64,000 nt of DNA from JAHBVH01 sp034432375 (GTDB taxonomy: Bacteria > Chloroflexota > Anaerolineae > Caldilineales > Caldilineaceae), in the NCBI GenBank assembly GCA_034432375.1, contig DAOUCA010000157.1:1-64000 (forward strand), written 5' to 3'. This document shows positions 42,147 through 51,006 of this stretch, piece by piece. The notes beneath the pieces were generated by a model that was given only the letters and a program-made list of their open reading frames with translations, did no database searches and was not told the origin of the DNA. A program made the translations under genes and the position numbers. Numbering within the stretch: position 1 is the first letter of the stretch; each line of letters starts with the position of its first letter.

Positions 42147-45100
42147 CCGTCATCTTGGCCAGGCGAACCATAGAGATTGACACTTGCACGCCAACTGCTG
42201 CCGGCATTGGGATCCCCATTCACATTGACCAAGGTAGCCGAATCCCCGCGCCCGGCGGCGGTCACTGGCCAACCGTTGCCCGGGCTGTAGGTCACGCTGG
42301 TGATCAGAGAACCGTCGGCGTTGTGCAAGGTGATGGTCTCGCCATAGTTAGAGAGCTCCCCACTGTAGATGCCATTGAACTCTGCGGTCGGATAGCGTTC
42401 GCGAAATTCGCGAAAATTGTGGATTAGCAGAAAATGTTCTCCCGGTGCGACTTCAGCACCCTCAGCAAAACGATAGGTAATTCCCTCAAAATAGGCCCTG
42501 GAAAGATTGGCGGGCAAAGTGCCGATATTCTTCAGTTCCAGATACTCATATTCGGCACCGCCTTGGGCATGATACATGATTTCGCTAATCCGCAGATCGG
42601 CACGATCACCTTCACGGACAAAAGGCTCTTCCGCCAACGCGCTCCAAATCACTTCGCTGCCGTCGGCAATTCTTAAACGTGCTTTGACGAGAGTGGAGGC
42701 CGTCACCGTAAAGGGGGCCGTATAGCGCATGGCCGTGGGCGCAATCGCACCGCTGGCAGCCGTCCGTGGATCGCTGCCATCGACAGAGTAATAGATCTCG
42801 CCTGGCTGACCAAAAGCCTGTTCATTAGTCAACACGACAGAAGCAACATCAGAAAAAAGTGGCGGTGTAGTCGCGTCAAAGTGTGGTGGGTCGATTGGTG
42901 GATAATAGCCGGCATCACGCGTTAGGGCAATCAGGCGGTTGGCGTTATCTGCCATCTGCCCAGCAACGGCATCGACCGCCCGCTGCCAATCGGCTTGCGT
43001 AATCGGGTCGGCATAGCGTACATCGCCCCACCTTGCTGACTCGGCGACAATTGCGTTACGCAACGGCGCGGTGAGTTGCGTCCAGCGCGCTAGCGCGGCA
43101 GTGGGACTGAGCGCACCATCGGTCATTAGATGGTGGTAGAGTCGATCAGCAAAGAGCAGACGAAAATCTGCGTTGTCCATCAACGCTTCAAAGAGCAGTT
43201 TCACCACATTGGGGAAGGGTGCACCTTCGACTTGATCGACGCCAAGATGGATTAGCGCCCCTTCATCCCACGTTCGCTCGGCATCCCACACAAAAAAGCG
43301 ATTGGGACCGGCGGGGTTTTGCACATCGGCATACCAATTATTTTCCGGCCAGTCGACGTTGCCGGCATACCAGTTGACGATCAGATAGTCGCTAAATTGG
43401 ACCGGATCGATAAATTCCAACATCGTGGCATACTTCGTTGGATCGGCCAGCCCCCCCTCCTGTGCCAATCGAATCAGCGTGCCAAAGCGATCAAATTGAC
43501 CGCTGACCGTGCCGCCGTGGTTGTTCGATCCCCAATCATCTTTATCACCGCCGTAGTAGGCTGCGGCAAAGGCAGCATCGGGCCGTTCAACCACATTATA
43601 GAGTCCCCAATAGAGGCCATTAATATAAAGGTGGACAAATCGCCCGTGAACCCCCACGCCGGACATTTCGATTTGCGAGGCACGCACCCATTCATCACGG
43701 GCGTAGGTTGTCTGGCGCAGGTCGGGGGTGTCGGGGTGGCCGGCAAAGCTACGGTCAACCCCGGCGCGCAACACCAGCGTATCAAATTCGGTCACCGGAG
43801 AATCAGGGAAGAATTGATAGGCGAGGTTGGTCGCCCCATAGATGCCCTTGAAAAAGAGGCGTAATGAATGTTTGGGCATATATTCCCAGCGGCCGGCCCC
43901 ACCTTGGATCCGGATTCCCGCGTCTACTTGAAAACCCGTTTCGTCTGCCGTCGGTAGCAGTTCAACAGCGGCGGCATATTCGGCCTCGGGGCCACGGCGC
44001 TGCGGATCGCTGTACAAGTCGGCAAAGGCCTGCGGCGGCAATGTCAATGCAAGCGATGGCAGCTCACGCAGACCGGTCAACAGGTTGGTCTGCGCCTCGG
44101 CATCTTGTGTAATCCGTGGATCCATGGCGTAATCGGCCCGCACCGGCTCACCAACGGTTGCCCCGGCAAAGGTCAGTCGATGGGTCCCCCAGGTGGTCGG
44201 CATCTGCGGGGGGTAAGCCGGTTGTTGAAGGACGGCAGTGGGAAAGAGGTAACTTTGGGTGCCCGGCACTGATGGCAGCAAGCCATCTGCCACGGCAATG
44301 GCACGAATCACGGTGGTTGTGGCAATCTCAAGCGGGTCGCTGTAGGAATGGGCCGTCGCTGGGGTGGGTACTGTCCCGTCTGTTGTATACCAGAGTTGTG
44401 CCGTCGCGGTATCGCTGCTCAATGTGAGCTGAAACGGTGCATCATAGAGGCCATGGGGCATTGAGAAGTGAACCGGGGTCGTTTCAGGCGCCAGCATTGT
44501 CGTCAGATCGTTGGGCGCACCTGGCGTTGGATTGGTAAAAAAGTGATAAGGAACTGTACCGGTGGCATCCGCCTTATCAGTCGGGCTGCGGCCATAGGAA
44601 ACATCGACCCGCTGTGGGCCATAATGGATGCCATCGCTGTCAAGAAAACGGCGCGTGGTCGGTGGATAAAGCGCCAGAAAACCGGCATCCCCACTCAAAC
44701 GAAAATTGGTGTGTAAGGTAGGCGAAGCGCCCGCAGCGGTTACATTAGTCGTAGCGGCTGCAGCGGTCGTGGCCGTCGGCACGCTGCTCCCATTCTTGCC
44801 CGACGCGTAAACAATCAGATAACGCTGCGCCGGCACAGTCACCGCGGGAAAGAGCCACTTGGCAGGCACATCGGGGTTGTCGGTCAGCGACCATCCATCC
44901 AAGTTGACCGGCTGTGCTGATTGATTGTAGAGTTCGATCCAATCGACATGATCATCTTCATCATCGGTAATCCCTGTTTGATTCCGCGCCAGGAACTCAC
45001 TAATTATCACTGGACCGTCGGCACTACCGGCAAAGATGGAAGGGTTTTGCAGCAGCCGGGGTAGGTTCACAAGCAGAAACAGCGCAATGATGAACCAAAA

Positions 45101-45205
45101 GAGTGACTGTCCGTTCCAATATTTCCGATAGTAATGCTCTTTGCCGTAGCCGCCGATGTTCATGCCCAACTCTGTGCATACGCTTCGATAGGGACGCCGA
45201 ACCAA
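42131..45205 (-). CDS. CotH kinase-family protein with lamin-tail and chitobiase-like domains
   Basis: 1024 residues. One membrane helix near the N-terminus (SLFWFIIALFLLVNLPRLL) puts the rest outside. Order: lamin-tail domain (IISEFLARNQTGI.. DWIELYNQ), a chitobiase/Fn3-like module (LWYTTDGTVPTP), the CotH kinase core, in which DAGIRIQGGAGRWEYMPKHS, GLYNVVERPDAAF, YLIVNWYAGNVDWPENNW and FVWDAERTW are characteristic, a second chitobiase-like module (IYYSVDGSDPRT), and a second lamin-tail domain (LRISEIMYHAQGGAEYEY). CotH kinases phosphorylate secreted proteins. An ATG at 45163 is an alternative start. Its 3' end runs into the minisatellite. Confidence 0.87.
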   Translation of the reverse strand: MVRRPYRSVCTELGMNIGGYGKEHYYRKYWNGQSLFWFIIALFLLVNLPRLLQNPSIFAGSADGPVIISEFLARNQTGITDDEDDHVDWIELYNQSAQPVNLDGWSLTDNPDVPAKWLFPAVTVPAQRYLIVYASGKNGSSVPTATTAAAATTNVTAAGASPTLHTNFRLSGDAGFLALYPPTTRRFLDSDGIHYGPQRVDVSYGRSPTDKADATGTVPYHFFTNPTPGAPNDLTTMLAPETTPVHFSMPHGLYDAPFQLTLSSDTATAQLWYTTDGTVPTPATAHSYSDPLEIATTTVIRAIAVADGLLPSVPGTQSYLFPTAVLQQPAYPPQMPTTWGTHRLTFAGATVGEPVRADYAMDPRITQDAEAQTNLLTGLRELPSLALTLPPQAFADLYSDPQRRGPEAEYAAAVELLPTADETGFQVDAGIRIQGGAGRWEYMPKHSLRLFFKGIYGATNLAYQFFPDSPVTEFDTLVLRAGVDRSFAGHPDTPDLRQTTYARDEWVRASQIEMSGVGVHGRFVHLYINGLYWGLYNVVERPDAAFAAAYYGGDKDDWGSNNHGGTVSGQFDRFGTLIRLAQEGGLADPTKYATMLEFIDPVQFSDYLIVNWYAGNVDWPENNWYADVQNPAGPNRFFVWDAERTWDEGALIHLGVDQVEGAPFPNVVKLLFEALMDNADFRLLFADRLYHHLMTDGALSPTAALARWTQLTAPLRNAIVAESARWGDVRYADPITQADWQRAVDAVAGQMADNANRLIALTRDAGYYPPIDPPHFDATTPPLFSDVASVVLTNEQAFGQPGEIYYSVDGSDPRTAASGAIAPTAMRYTAPFTVTASTLVKARLRIADGSEVIWSALAEEPFVREGDRADLRISEIMYHAQGGAEYEYLELKNIGTLPANLSRAYFEGITYRFAEGAEVAPGEHFLLIHNFREFRERYPTAEFNGIYSGELSNYGETITLHNADGSLITSVTYSPGNGWPVTAAGRGDSATLVNVNGDPNAGSSWRASVNLYGSPGQDDGEGRP

Positions 45206-45551
45206 CGGATGGTCCGTGTGCCTATTGGTTTGTTTCCCTGTTGCTCGATCTCTGCTATAGATGTTCAGAAAAAGAGCTGTATCGCAAGGAACTGCCCCTA
45301 CAACGAAACATTATCTGACTGTCTATAGTTGCAAGGCGATCCTTGCGTGCGCTACCAGTATATAGCGTTGTCACCAATCTGGCGAAATTTATGAATAGCG
45401 ATTCCCGTAGAGCTGTGCAATGGCAAAGGGATACCATTCGTACAGACAAACGCCGGAGGTTACACTATTGTAAAGCGACTGTGCAGTTGCCACCTTGCCG
45501 CGCGCGATAGGCCGCTGACACAGCTTCATCAATCGGAATTGGGAGAGAATC
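45206..45551. other. Divergent promoter region between the CotH and S41 genes
   Basis: 346 bases with no supported gene. It must carry the promoter of the CotH-VTC-DUF4956 set (minus strand) and that of the protease (plus strand). I see no clear repeats or strong -35/-10 pairs; GGGAGAG before 45552 is the protease ribosome site. Confidence 0.5.
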
Positions 45552-46793
45552 ATGGATTTTTTTAAGCAAAGACGCGTTCGGATTGTGGCAGGCCTGTTAG
45601 CATTACTCATTGCCTTTGGTAGCGGCAGCGTTGTAGGTGCAATAACGACCCTAGCCCTGCGTCCCACGGATGGACCAGATAATTTTGAGATCTTTTGGCA
45701 AGCGTGGAATACGATCCAAAAAAACTTTATCGACCGCGAGATGCTCTCATCAAAAATTTTGACCTATGGTGCCATCAACGGGCTAGTGCAAGCGCTCGGC
45801 GACGAAGGGCACACCGCTTTCTTGACGCCGGAACAGTTAGAAGCACAACAACGGTCGATCGCCGGCAGCTTTAGTGGGATTGGCGCGCAACTCGGTGTCG
45901 AACAAGGGCTGCCAATCATCGTAGCGCCCTTTGACGGTTCACCGGCGGCCATGGCGGGCGTGAAAGCGGGTGATGTAATTGTCAGCGTTGACGGGGAAGA
46001 GGTAACCGATCTTTCTGTTACCGAAATCGCACAAAAAATCCGCGGCCCCAAGGGGACCGAGGTTACCCTCACGCTCTTTCGCCCATCCGCACAGGATAGC
46101 CTCGAGATCACCATTGTGCGTGGCGAAATCAATATTCCGGCGGTCGATTGGACAATGATACCGGGGACAAACGTTGCGCTGCTGCGCCTCACCCAATTTA
46201 GCGCCAATGCCAAGGATGAGATTGTGGCCGCGCTCGATGCGATCCAGCGTGGCGGCGCCAGTGGCCTCGTCGTCGATGTACGGAACAATCCAGGCGGTTT
46301 ATTGTTGCAGGCAGTGGCCGTTACTAGTCAATTCCTCACCGATGGCAATGTGTTGCAAGAAGAGAATGCCAACGGCGAGCGGCAGCCTTTTCCCGTGGAA
46401 GAAGGGGGGATTGCGCCAACGATACCTATGGTTGTTTTGATCAATCCAGGGTCGGCCAGTTCGTCGGAAATCTTTGCCGGCGCCATTCAGGATCACAAAC
46501 GGGGCGCGCTCATCGGCGAAACCACCTTTGGCACCGGCACGGTACTGCAGACCTTTCAGCTCAGCGATGGCTCAGCCTTACTCTTAGGGACCAGCCAGTG
46601 GTTAACCGCCGACGGACGGCTGATCCGCAAGCAGGGGATTACACCAGATATTCCAGTGGAACTCGACCCCGATGGGACATTGCTTACCCCCAACGAAGTC
46701 GAAACATTGACCCCAGAGGAGATTACGGCCAGCGGCGATGCGCAACTGTTGGCCGGGTTGAAAGAGCTAGGGGCTTTGCCCACCGCAGAGTAG
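45552..46793 (+). CDS. S41 (carboxy-terminal processing) peptidase family protein lacking the usual lysine
   Basis: 413 residues with an N-terminal membrane anchor (VAGLLALLIAFGSGSVVGA), a CTP N-terminal helical part, a PDZ domain (residues ~100-185, SGIGAQLGVEQ, SPAAMAGVKAGDVIVSVDGE), and the S41 core. Aligned by eye with E. coli Prc, the catalytic serine region GSASSSEIF (Ser 303 equivalent) and Asp 314 are present, but Lys 455 is replaced by Thr 328 in ETTFGTGTVL. Similar FGTGTVL sequences occur in other Chloroflexota as I recall, so this may be a lineage variant with a different general base. Confidence 0.85.
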   Translation: MDFFKQRRVRIVAGLLALLIAFGSGSVVGAITTLALRPTDGPDNFEIFWQAWNTIQKNFIDREMLSSKILTYGAINGLVQALGDEGHTAFLTPEQLEAQQRSIAGSFSGIGAQLGVEQGLPIIVAPFDGSPAAMAGVKAGDVIVSVDGEEVTDLSVTEIAQKIRGPKGTEVTLTLFRPSAQDSLEITIVRGEINIPAVDWTMIPGTNVALLRLTQFSANAKDEIVAALDAIQRGGASGLVVDVRNNPGGLLLQAVAVTSQFLTDGNVLQEENANGERQPFPVEEGGIAPTIPMVVLINPGSASSSEIFAGAIQDHKRGALIGETTFGTGTVLQTFQLSDGSALLLGTSQWLTADGRLIRKQGITPDIPVELDPDGTLLTPNEVETLTPEEITASGDAQLLAGLKELGALPTAE

Positions 46794-46852
46794 GCAGCCA
46801 TGCTGTTGCAACAGTTGCTCATGGGCTATAAGCATATGATATAATTTGCACC

Positions 46853-49384
46853 ATGAGCAACTCTATTTCAACCCAGATACCCTTTGGTCATTGGCTAAAG
46901 CGGCGGCGCGCCCAGCAGGATCTCACGCAGGAAGCATTGGCAGAGCTTGCCTACTGTTCGGTGCAGACCATCCGTTTTTTTGAAAGCGGTAAACGCCGTC
47001 CCTCGATCGAGATGGCAGAACGACTGGCCGAGGTCCTTGCCATACCGCCGGACGAGATCAGCACATTTGTCCAATTAGCACGTCGCCCCATCAGCAAGGA
47101 CGAGGGACGAGAAGCAGAGGATAGAGAAGAGAGCAGTTCATCTAGCGGAGCACCCCACTCAACAAATGAGACTGCACCAACGGTAGCGGCTACCCCGCTT
47201 GCCCCACGCCTGCCCCACGTGACGACGGCCTTGATTGGCCGCGAAGGGGAATGCAATGTCCTGCGGCAGATGTTGGTAAACGAACACCATCGGTTAGTAA
47301 CGCTGGTCGGTGCCGGTGGTATGGGCAAAACCCGTCTGGCGTTGGCAGCGGCAGAAGTGCTTGCCCCCTCTTTTGCCGATGGTGCCGCATTTGTGGTGCT
47401 GACGCCGCTACAGACGTCGGCGCAACTGTCGGTTGCCGTGGGTGATGCCTTGCAGATTGACTTAAAAGGAAGTAGCGATGCCACCACGCAATTGTATCGC
47501 TGGTTAGCGCCACGGCAGTTGTTGCTTGTGCTCGACAACTTTGAACACTTGCTGGAATCCAATGCCATGCCGGCGATTGATTGGGTCAAAGCACTTTTGC
47601 AAGCAGCGCCCAATGTGCAACTACTCATCACTTCGCGCGAACGTCTACGCGTGCGCGACGAGCGCATCTTTGAACTCAACAGCCTCACCTTACCTGGCCC
47701 CACCGTTGCCGCAGAAGAGGCGGAAGCGGTGCTACTTTTCTTGGAACGCGCTCAGCAGGTTAGCTCTGATTTTGGCTTGAATGAGCAAAATCGGGCGGCA
47801 ATCGGGCGGATCTGCCAACTGGTCAACGGCATGCCGCTGGGAATTGAACTAGCCGCGGCTTGGGTTCGGGTGCTCTCCTGTGAAGAGATCGCCGACGAGA
47901 TGGCACGCAGTCTCGATTTTCTCGTGCGCGCGAATCGGGATACTAATCCCAGGCACCACAGCATGCGCGCCGTTTTTGACTCTTCGTGGCGTCTGCTATC
48001 GGCAAGCGAACAGCAGGTGGCGGCGCGACTTTCTGTATTACGTGGCCACTTTAGCCGAGCCGCGGCCCAAACGATTGCAGCGACCACGCTGCCCCACTTA
48101 GCAACCCTCATCGATAAATCCATGCTGCGCGTCGCCACGCCGGCGGGCAGCACTACTACCGCTGGCGTACGTTATGAGATGCATGAACTGCTGCGTCAGT
48201 ATTTGTTTGAGAAGCTCTGTGAAATGGATGAAAGCGTGACAATCCAACGCCGCCACGCCGCCTACTTTACGGAGCTGGCCGAACAGATTGACCCCTATCT
48301 CTACACGCATTCTTCACCGAATTGGCGCGCGCAAATGCAAGTGGAGCAGAATAATTTCTATGCAGCCCTTACCTGGACGATTGCCGAAGGTCACGATTAC
48401 GCATTGGGGTTACGCCTCGTGGGCTATCTCGGCCGATTTTGGGAGGCAGGCAGCCGCTGGAAAGAGGGACGACAGTGGCTGCAACGGGCACTACAACAGA
48501 GTAGAGACGCCGATGGCCCAAAGGCACGGGCATTGGTTAAACTAGGAGAACTCCATCACCTGCTCGAAGAACAGACCGCGGCTGACCAACGTCTACGCGA
48601 AGGGCTTGCCATCTGGCAAACCTTGCAAGACCAACCCAATCTCGCCTATACTCTCTTTCAACTCGGTAAGGCGACGACCACACGTGGTGACTATGCGCAG
48701 GCTAAAAATCTATTGCAAGAGAGCTTGGCACTCTATCGCCGCATTGGTGATAGCTGGGGCATCGCCAGCGTTCTCAATCAACTAGCCGGGATGGCATCAC
48801 ACCTGGGAGATTATAGCGGTGCCGAGGCCTATCTTGAGGAAGCCGCGCCGCTGATGGAGAATATGCCACAGCGCCCCACGATCGGCGTCGCCTCCAATCT
48901 CCTGGGTCGCACTCTGCTTGGCCAAGGGGAAACCGAGCGCGCAATCGTTCTTTTTGAACGAGCCCTTCGCATCTTTCGCGAAGAGGATGCGCCGAATGGA
49001 ATCGCCTGGTCGCTGATTAACCTGGCGCTCACCTATCTGCAGCGCCAGGAGTGGACAACGGCGCGCCACTACTTTCAGGAATGTTTTGCGATCTACCATC
49101 AGTTAGAGAGCAAAGGGGGCATGATGGCGACACTCGAAGGGCTAGCCGCGATTGCCGCTCAAGAGGGTGACGCTATCCGTGCGGTACAACTCATGGCCGT
49201 GGCAAATCGTTGGCAACAAGAGAGCGGCCAACAGCTGACGGAGTTGGAGTTGGCCATGCAAGCAGAGACACGCCAGGTAACGGAAGCCGCACTCGATCCG
49301 GCGGCGTGGCAACGGGCGTGGCAGAGTGCCACCCATTGGTCAGTGAGCCAGGTGGTGGGGGCGGTTGCCGATGAGCGGCACTAG
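46853..49384 (+). CDS. XRE helix-turn-helix / NB-ARC-like ATPase / TPR regulator
   Basis: 843 residues. Residues ~10-70 form an XRE DNA-binding domain (FGHWLKRRRAQQDLTQEALAE, QTIRFFESGKRRPS). A ~45-residue linker leads to a STAND/NB-ARC-type ATPase starting LIGREGECNVL, with Walker A GAGGMGKTRLAL, LLVLDNFEHLLES (Walker B) and the LITSRERLRV strand. The C-terminal half is a helical repeat/TPR array (LGDYSGAEAYLEEA, LGQGETERAIVLFERALRIF). These proteins are considered signal-integrating regulators in Chloroflexota and Actinobacteria; ligand and targets are unknown. Confidence 0.87.
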   Translation: MSNSISTQIPFGHWLKRRRAQQDLTQEALAELAYCSVQTIRFFESGKRRPSIEMAERLAEVLAIPPDEISTFVQLARRPISKDEGREAEDREESSSSSGAPHSTNETAPTVAATPLAPRLPHVTTALIGREGECNVLRQMLVNEHHRLVTLVGAGGMGKTRLALAAAEVLAPSFADGAAFVVLTPLQTSAQLSVAVGDALQIDLKGSSDATTQLYRWLAPRQLLLVLDNFEHLLESNAMPAIDWVKALLQAAPNVQLLITSRERLRVRDERIFELNSLTLPGPTVAAEEAEAVLLFLERAQQVSSDFGLNEQNRAAIGRICQLVNGMPLGIELAAAWVRVLSCEEIADEMARSLDFLVRANRDTNPRHHSMRAVFDSSWRLLSASEQQVAARLSVLRGHFSRAAAQTIAATTLPHLATLIDKSMLRVATPAGSTTTAGVRYEMHELLRQYLFEKLCEMDESVTIQRRHAAYFTELAEQIDPYLYTHSSPNWRAQMQVEQNNFYAALTWTIAEGHDYALGLRLVGYLGRFWEAGSRWKEGRQWLQRALQQSRDADGPKARALVKLGELHHLLEEQTAADQRLREGLAIWQTLQDQPNLAYTLFQLGKATTTRGDYAQAKNLLQESLALYRRIGDSWGIASVLNQLAGMASHLGDYSGAEAYLEEAAPLMENMPQRPTIGVASNLLGRTLLGQGETERAIVLFERALRIFREEDAPNGIAWSLINLALTYLQRQEWTTARHYFQECFAIYHQLESKGGMMATLEGLAAIAAQEGDAIRAVQLMAVANRWQQESGQQLTELELAMQAETRQVTEAALDPAAWQRAWQSATHWSVSQVVGAVADERH

Positions 49385-50176
49385 AGAGGAATAGGTAGCG
49401 GTGGTTGAGTAGCCCGGCAGTTTGGGCGTATTGAAACCAAAGCGATGTCCACGAGCGTGCGACGCATTGCCCACGAGCGACTGGGTTGCCAGGAGCACGT
49501 TTGGGCAGTGCGTCACACGCGTTTGGTGTCCCTACTTTTCTCCCATCGTCCATTGACATTTCCCCTGCTCACCACTATGTTGAGCAAGAGACAGTCGATC
49601 GACTATTACGCTCCGAACGAGAGGCAATTTTTATCAAGGAAGGACCCAACGGTTGCGAAGGTGTTGTGGTTTTTCGAGCGGTTGGATGCAGCGAACGGCG
49701 GTAGAATAGGCCGGGCTGTTTCCGGCCGTATCGAAACTAGAGTAAGCGGACGACCCCGTTTGGTCTCGATACGGCTGCAAAAAGCCGCAGCCTACTCAAC
49801 CGGCGCTCCACCCCATCCCCCGGCCCCTTGCCCCGCGAGCGGGGAAGGGGAGCAAGGCTCCTCCCCGATGTCGAGGGGTAGCGGAGGCTGAGCTTGTCGA
49901 AGCCGTAGCGGTTGCGGCGGCGGTGTTGTGGTTGATCGAGCAGTTGGCTGGCGAACGGCGGTTGAGCGGTGGTCGGCGGTGTGGTGTTCACTGCCGGGTA
50001 TAACCGCGGCCTACTCAACCGGCCCTTGTTTCAACCTCAACTTCACCAGAACAGAGCGCAATGAACAGCAGACTATCGGCAATGACAACGGACACAACTA
50101 TGATATAATGCCCACAGGCAGTATTTTGGGTTTTTGGGCATGTCAGTGCCTGCTGTTGAATGGAAGCGAGATGTGA
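49385..50176. other. 792-base gene-poor stretch with degraded repeats and gene remnants
   Basis: No intact gene is visible. Parts repeat: GCAGCCTACTCAACCGGC at about 49787-49804, GCGGCCTACTCAACCGGC at 50006-50023, and GTCTCGATACGG, which match the interior of the MITE-like elements at 15030 and 56633. A short open frame ending at 49704 (HHYVEQETVDRLLRSEREAI) may be the remnant of a dead gene that I cannot identify. A TAACCGCGGCCTACTCAACC segment ends the region. Confidence 0.5.
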
Positions 50177-50470
50177 ATGATGAAGCGATCAGCTATCACC
50201 GAACAACTCCAACAGATGTTGCCGATGCTACGGCACGAGTACGGCGTAGCATCCCTGAGTCTCTTCGGTTCCTACGCTCGGGGCGAAGAACAGATGAACA
50301 GCGATTTGGATCTACTCGTCACCTTTTACGAGGTGCCGGGACTATTGCAGTTTGTGGCGTTAGAAGACAAACTTTCCGATGCCCTCGGCATCAAGGTTGA
50401 TCTCGTGATGCGCGATGTGCTCAAACCAGCCATTGGCGAGGTCATTCTACGCGAGGCTGTTCCGGTATGA
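50177..50470 (+). CDS. MNT-type nucleotidyltransferase antitoxin (MntA-like)
   Basis: 97 residues; the minimal nucleotidyltransferase motif GSX10DXD is exact: G31-S32 in LFGSYARGE, then D43 and D45 in SDLDLLV. In characterised MntA/HepT pairs the MNT protein adds AMP to its HEPN partner and so neutralises it. Two ATGs lie at the start (50177 and 50180). It overlaps the HEPN gene by four bases. Confidence 0.9.
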   Translation: MMKRSAITEQLQQMLPMLRHEYGVASLSLFGSYARGEEQMNSDLDLLVTFYEVPGLLQFVALEDKLSDALGIKVDLVMRDVLKPAIGEVILREAVPV

Positions 50471-50814
50471 ATGAGGGGCGGGTGCAGATAGACTATCTGC
50501 GCGATATCATTGAGAGTGGCAACAAATTACTTGAATTCACTGCCAAAATGACCTATGCCGAGTTTCAAGCGGATGCCAAAACCCAATATGCTGTAATCCG
50601 TGCATTGGAAATTGTGGGTGAAGCAAGCAAACAAATTTCCCCAGAACTGCGTGATCAATATCCAGCGGTTCCTTGGCGGAGCATGGCGGGCATGCGGGAC
50701 AAGCTGATTCATGGCTATTTTGGCGTGAATCTCAAAGTAGTGTGGCGCACCGTCACAGAAGAAATCCCAACTCTTTTACCTCTCATTCAAGCGATTCTTG
50801 AGGATCTCTATTAA
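50467..50814 (+). CDS. HEPN-domain toxin (HepT-like, DUF86)
   Basis: 115 residues; the RNase motif Rx4-6H is present as R77-DKLI-H82 in MAGMRDKLIHGYFGVN. The sequence type (IESGNKLLEFTAKMTYAEF, EIVGEASKQISPELR) is DUF86. HEPN toxins cleave RNA when free of their antitoxin. Downstream 51006 no terminator is obvious; the gene converges with the heparinase-like gene. Confidence 0.9.
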   Translation: MNEGRVQIDYLRDIIESGNKLLEFTAKMTYAEFQADAKTQYAVIRALEIVGEASKQISPELRDQYPAVPWRSMAGMRDKLIHGYFGVNLKVVWRTVTEEIPTLLPLIQAILEDLY

Positions 50815-51006
50815 TAGCCGCAGATCCCGATTATAGCAACCATACTCCATAAAAATTAACTCATACCTCACCAGCAGCGGGTGATCAACGCGGCGGGGCG
50901 GGAGGTCGTGGCGAATCAGCGCTTTTCTCGACGCTGGCGCGTCCGGGGTGGTGACTACGCGGGAGCGTAGCCACCAGCTAGTGATGCTATTGTTGTCTGG
51001 AAGGTG

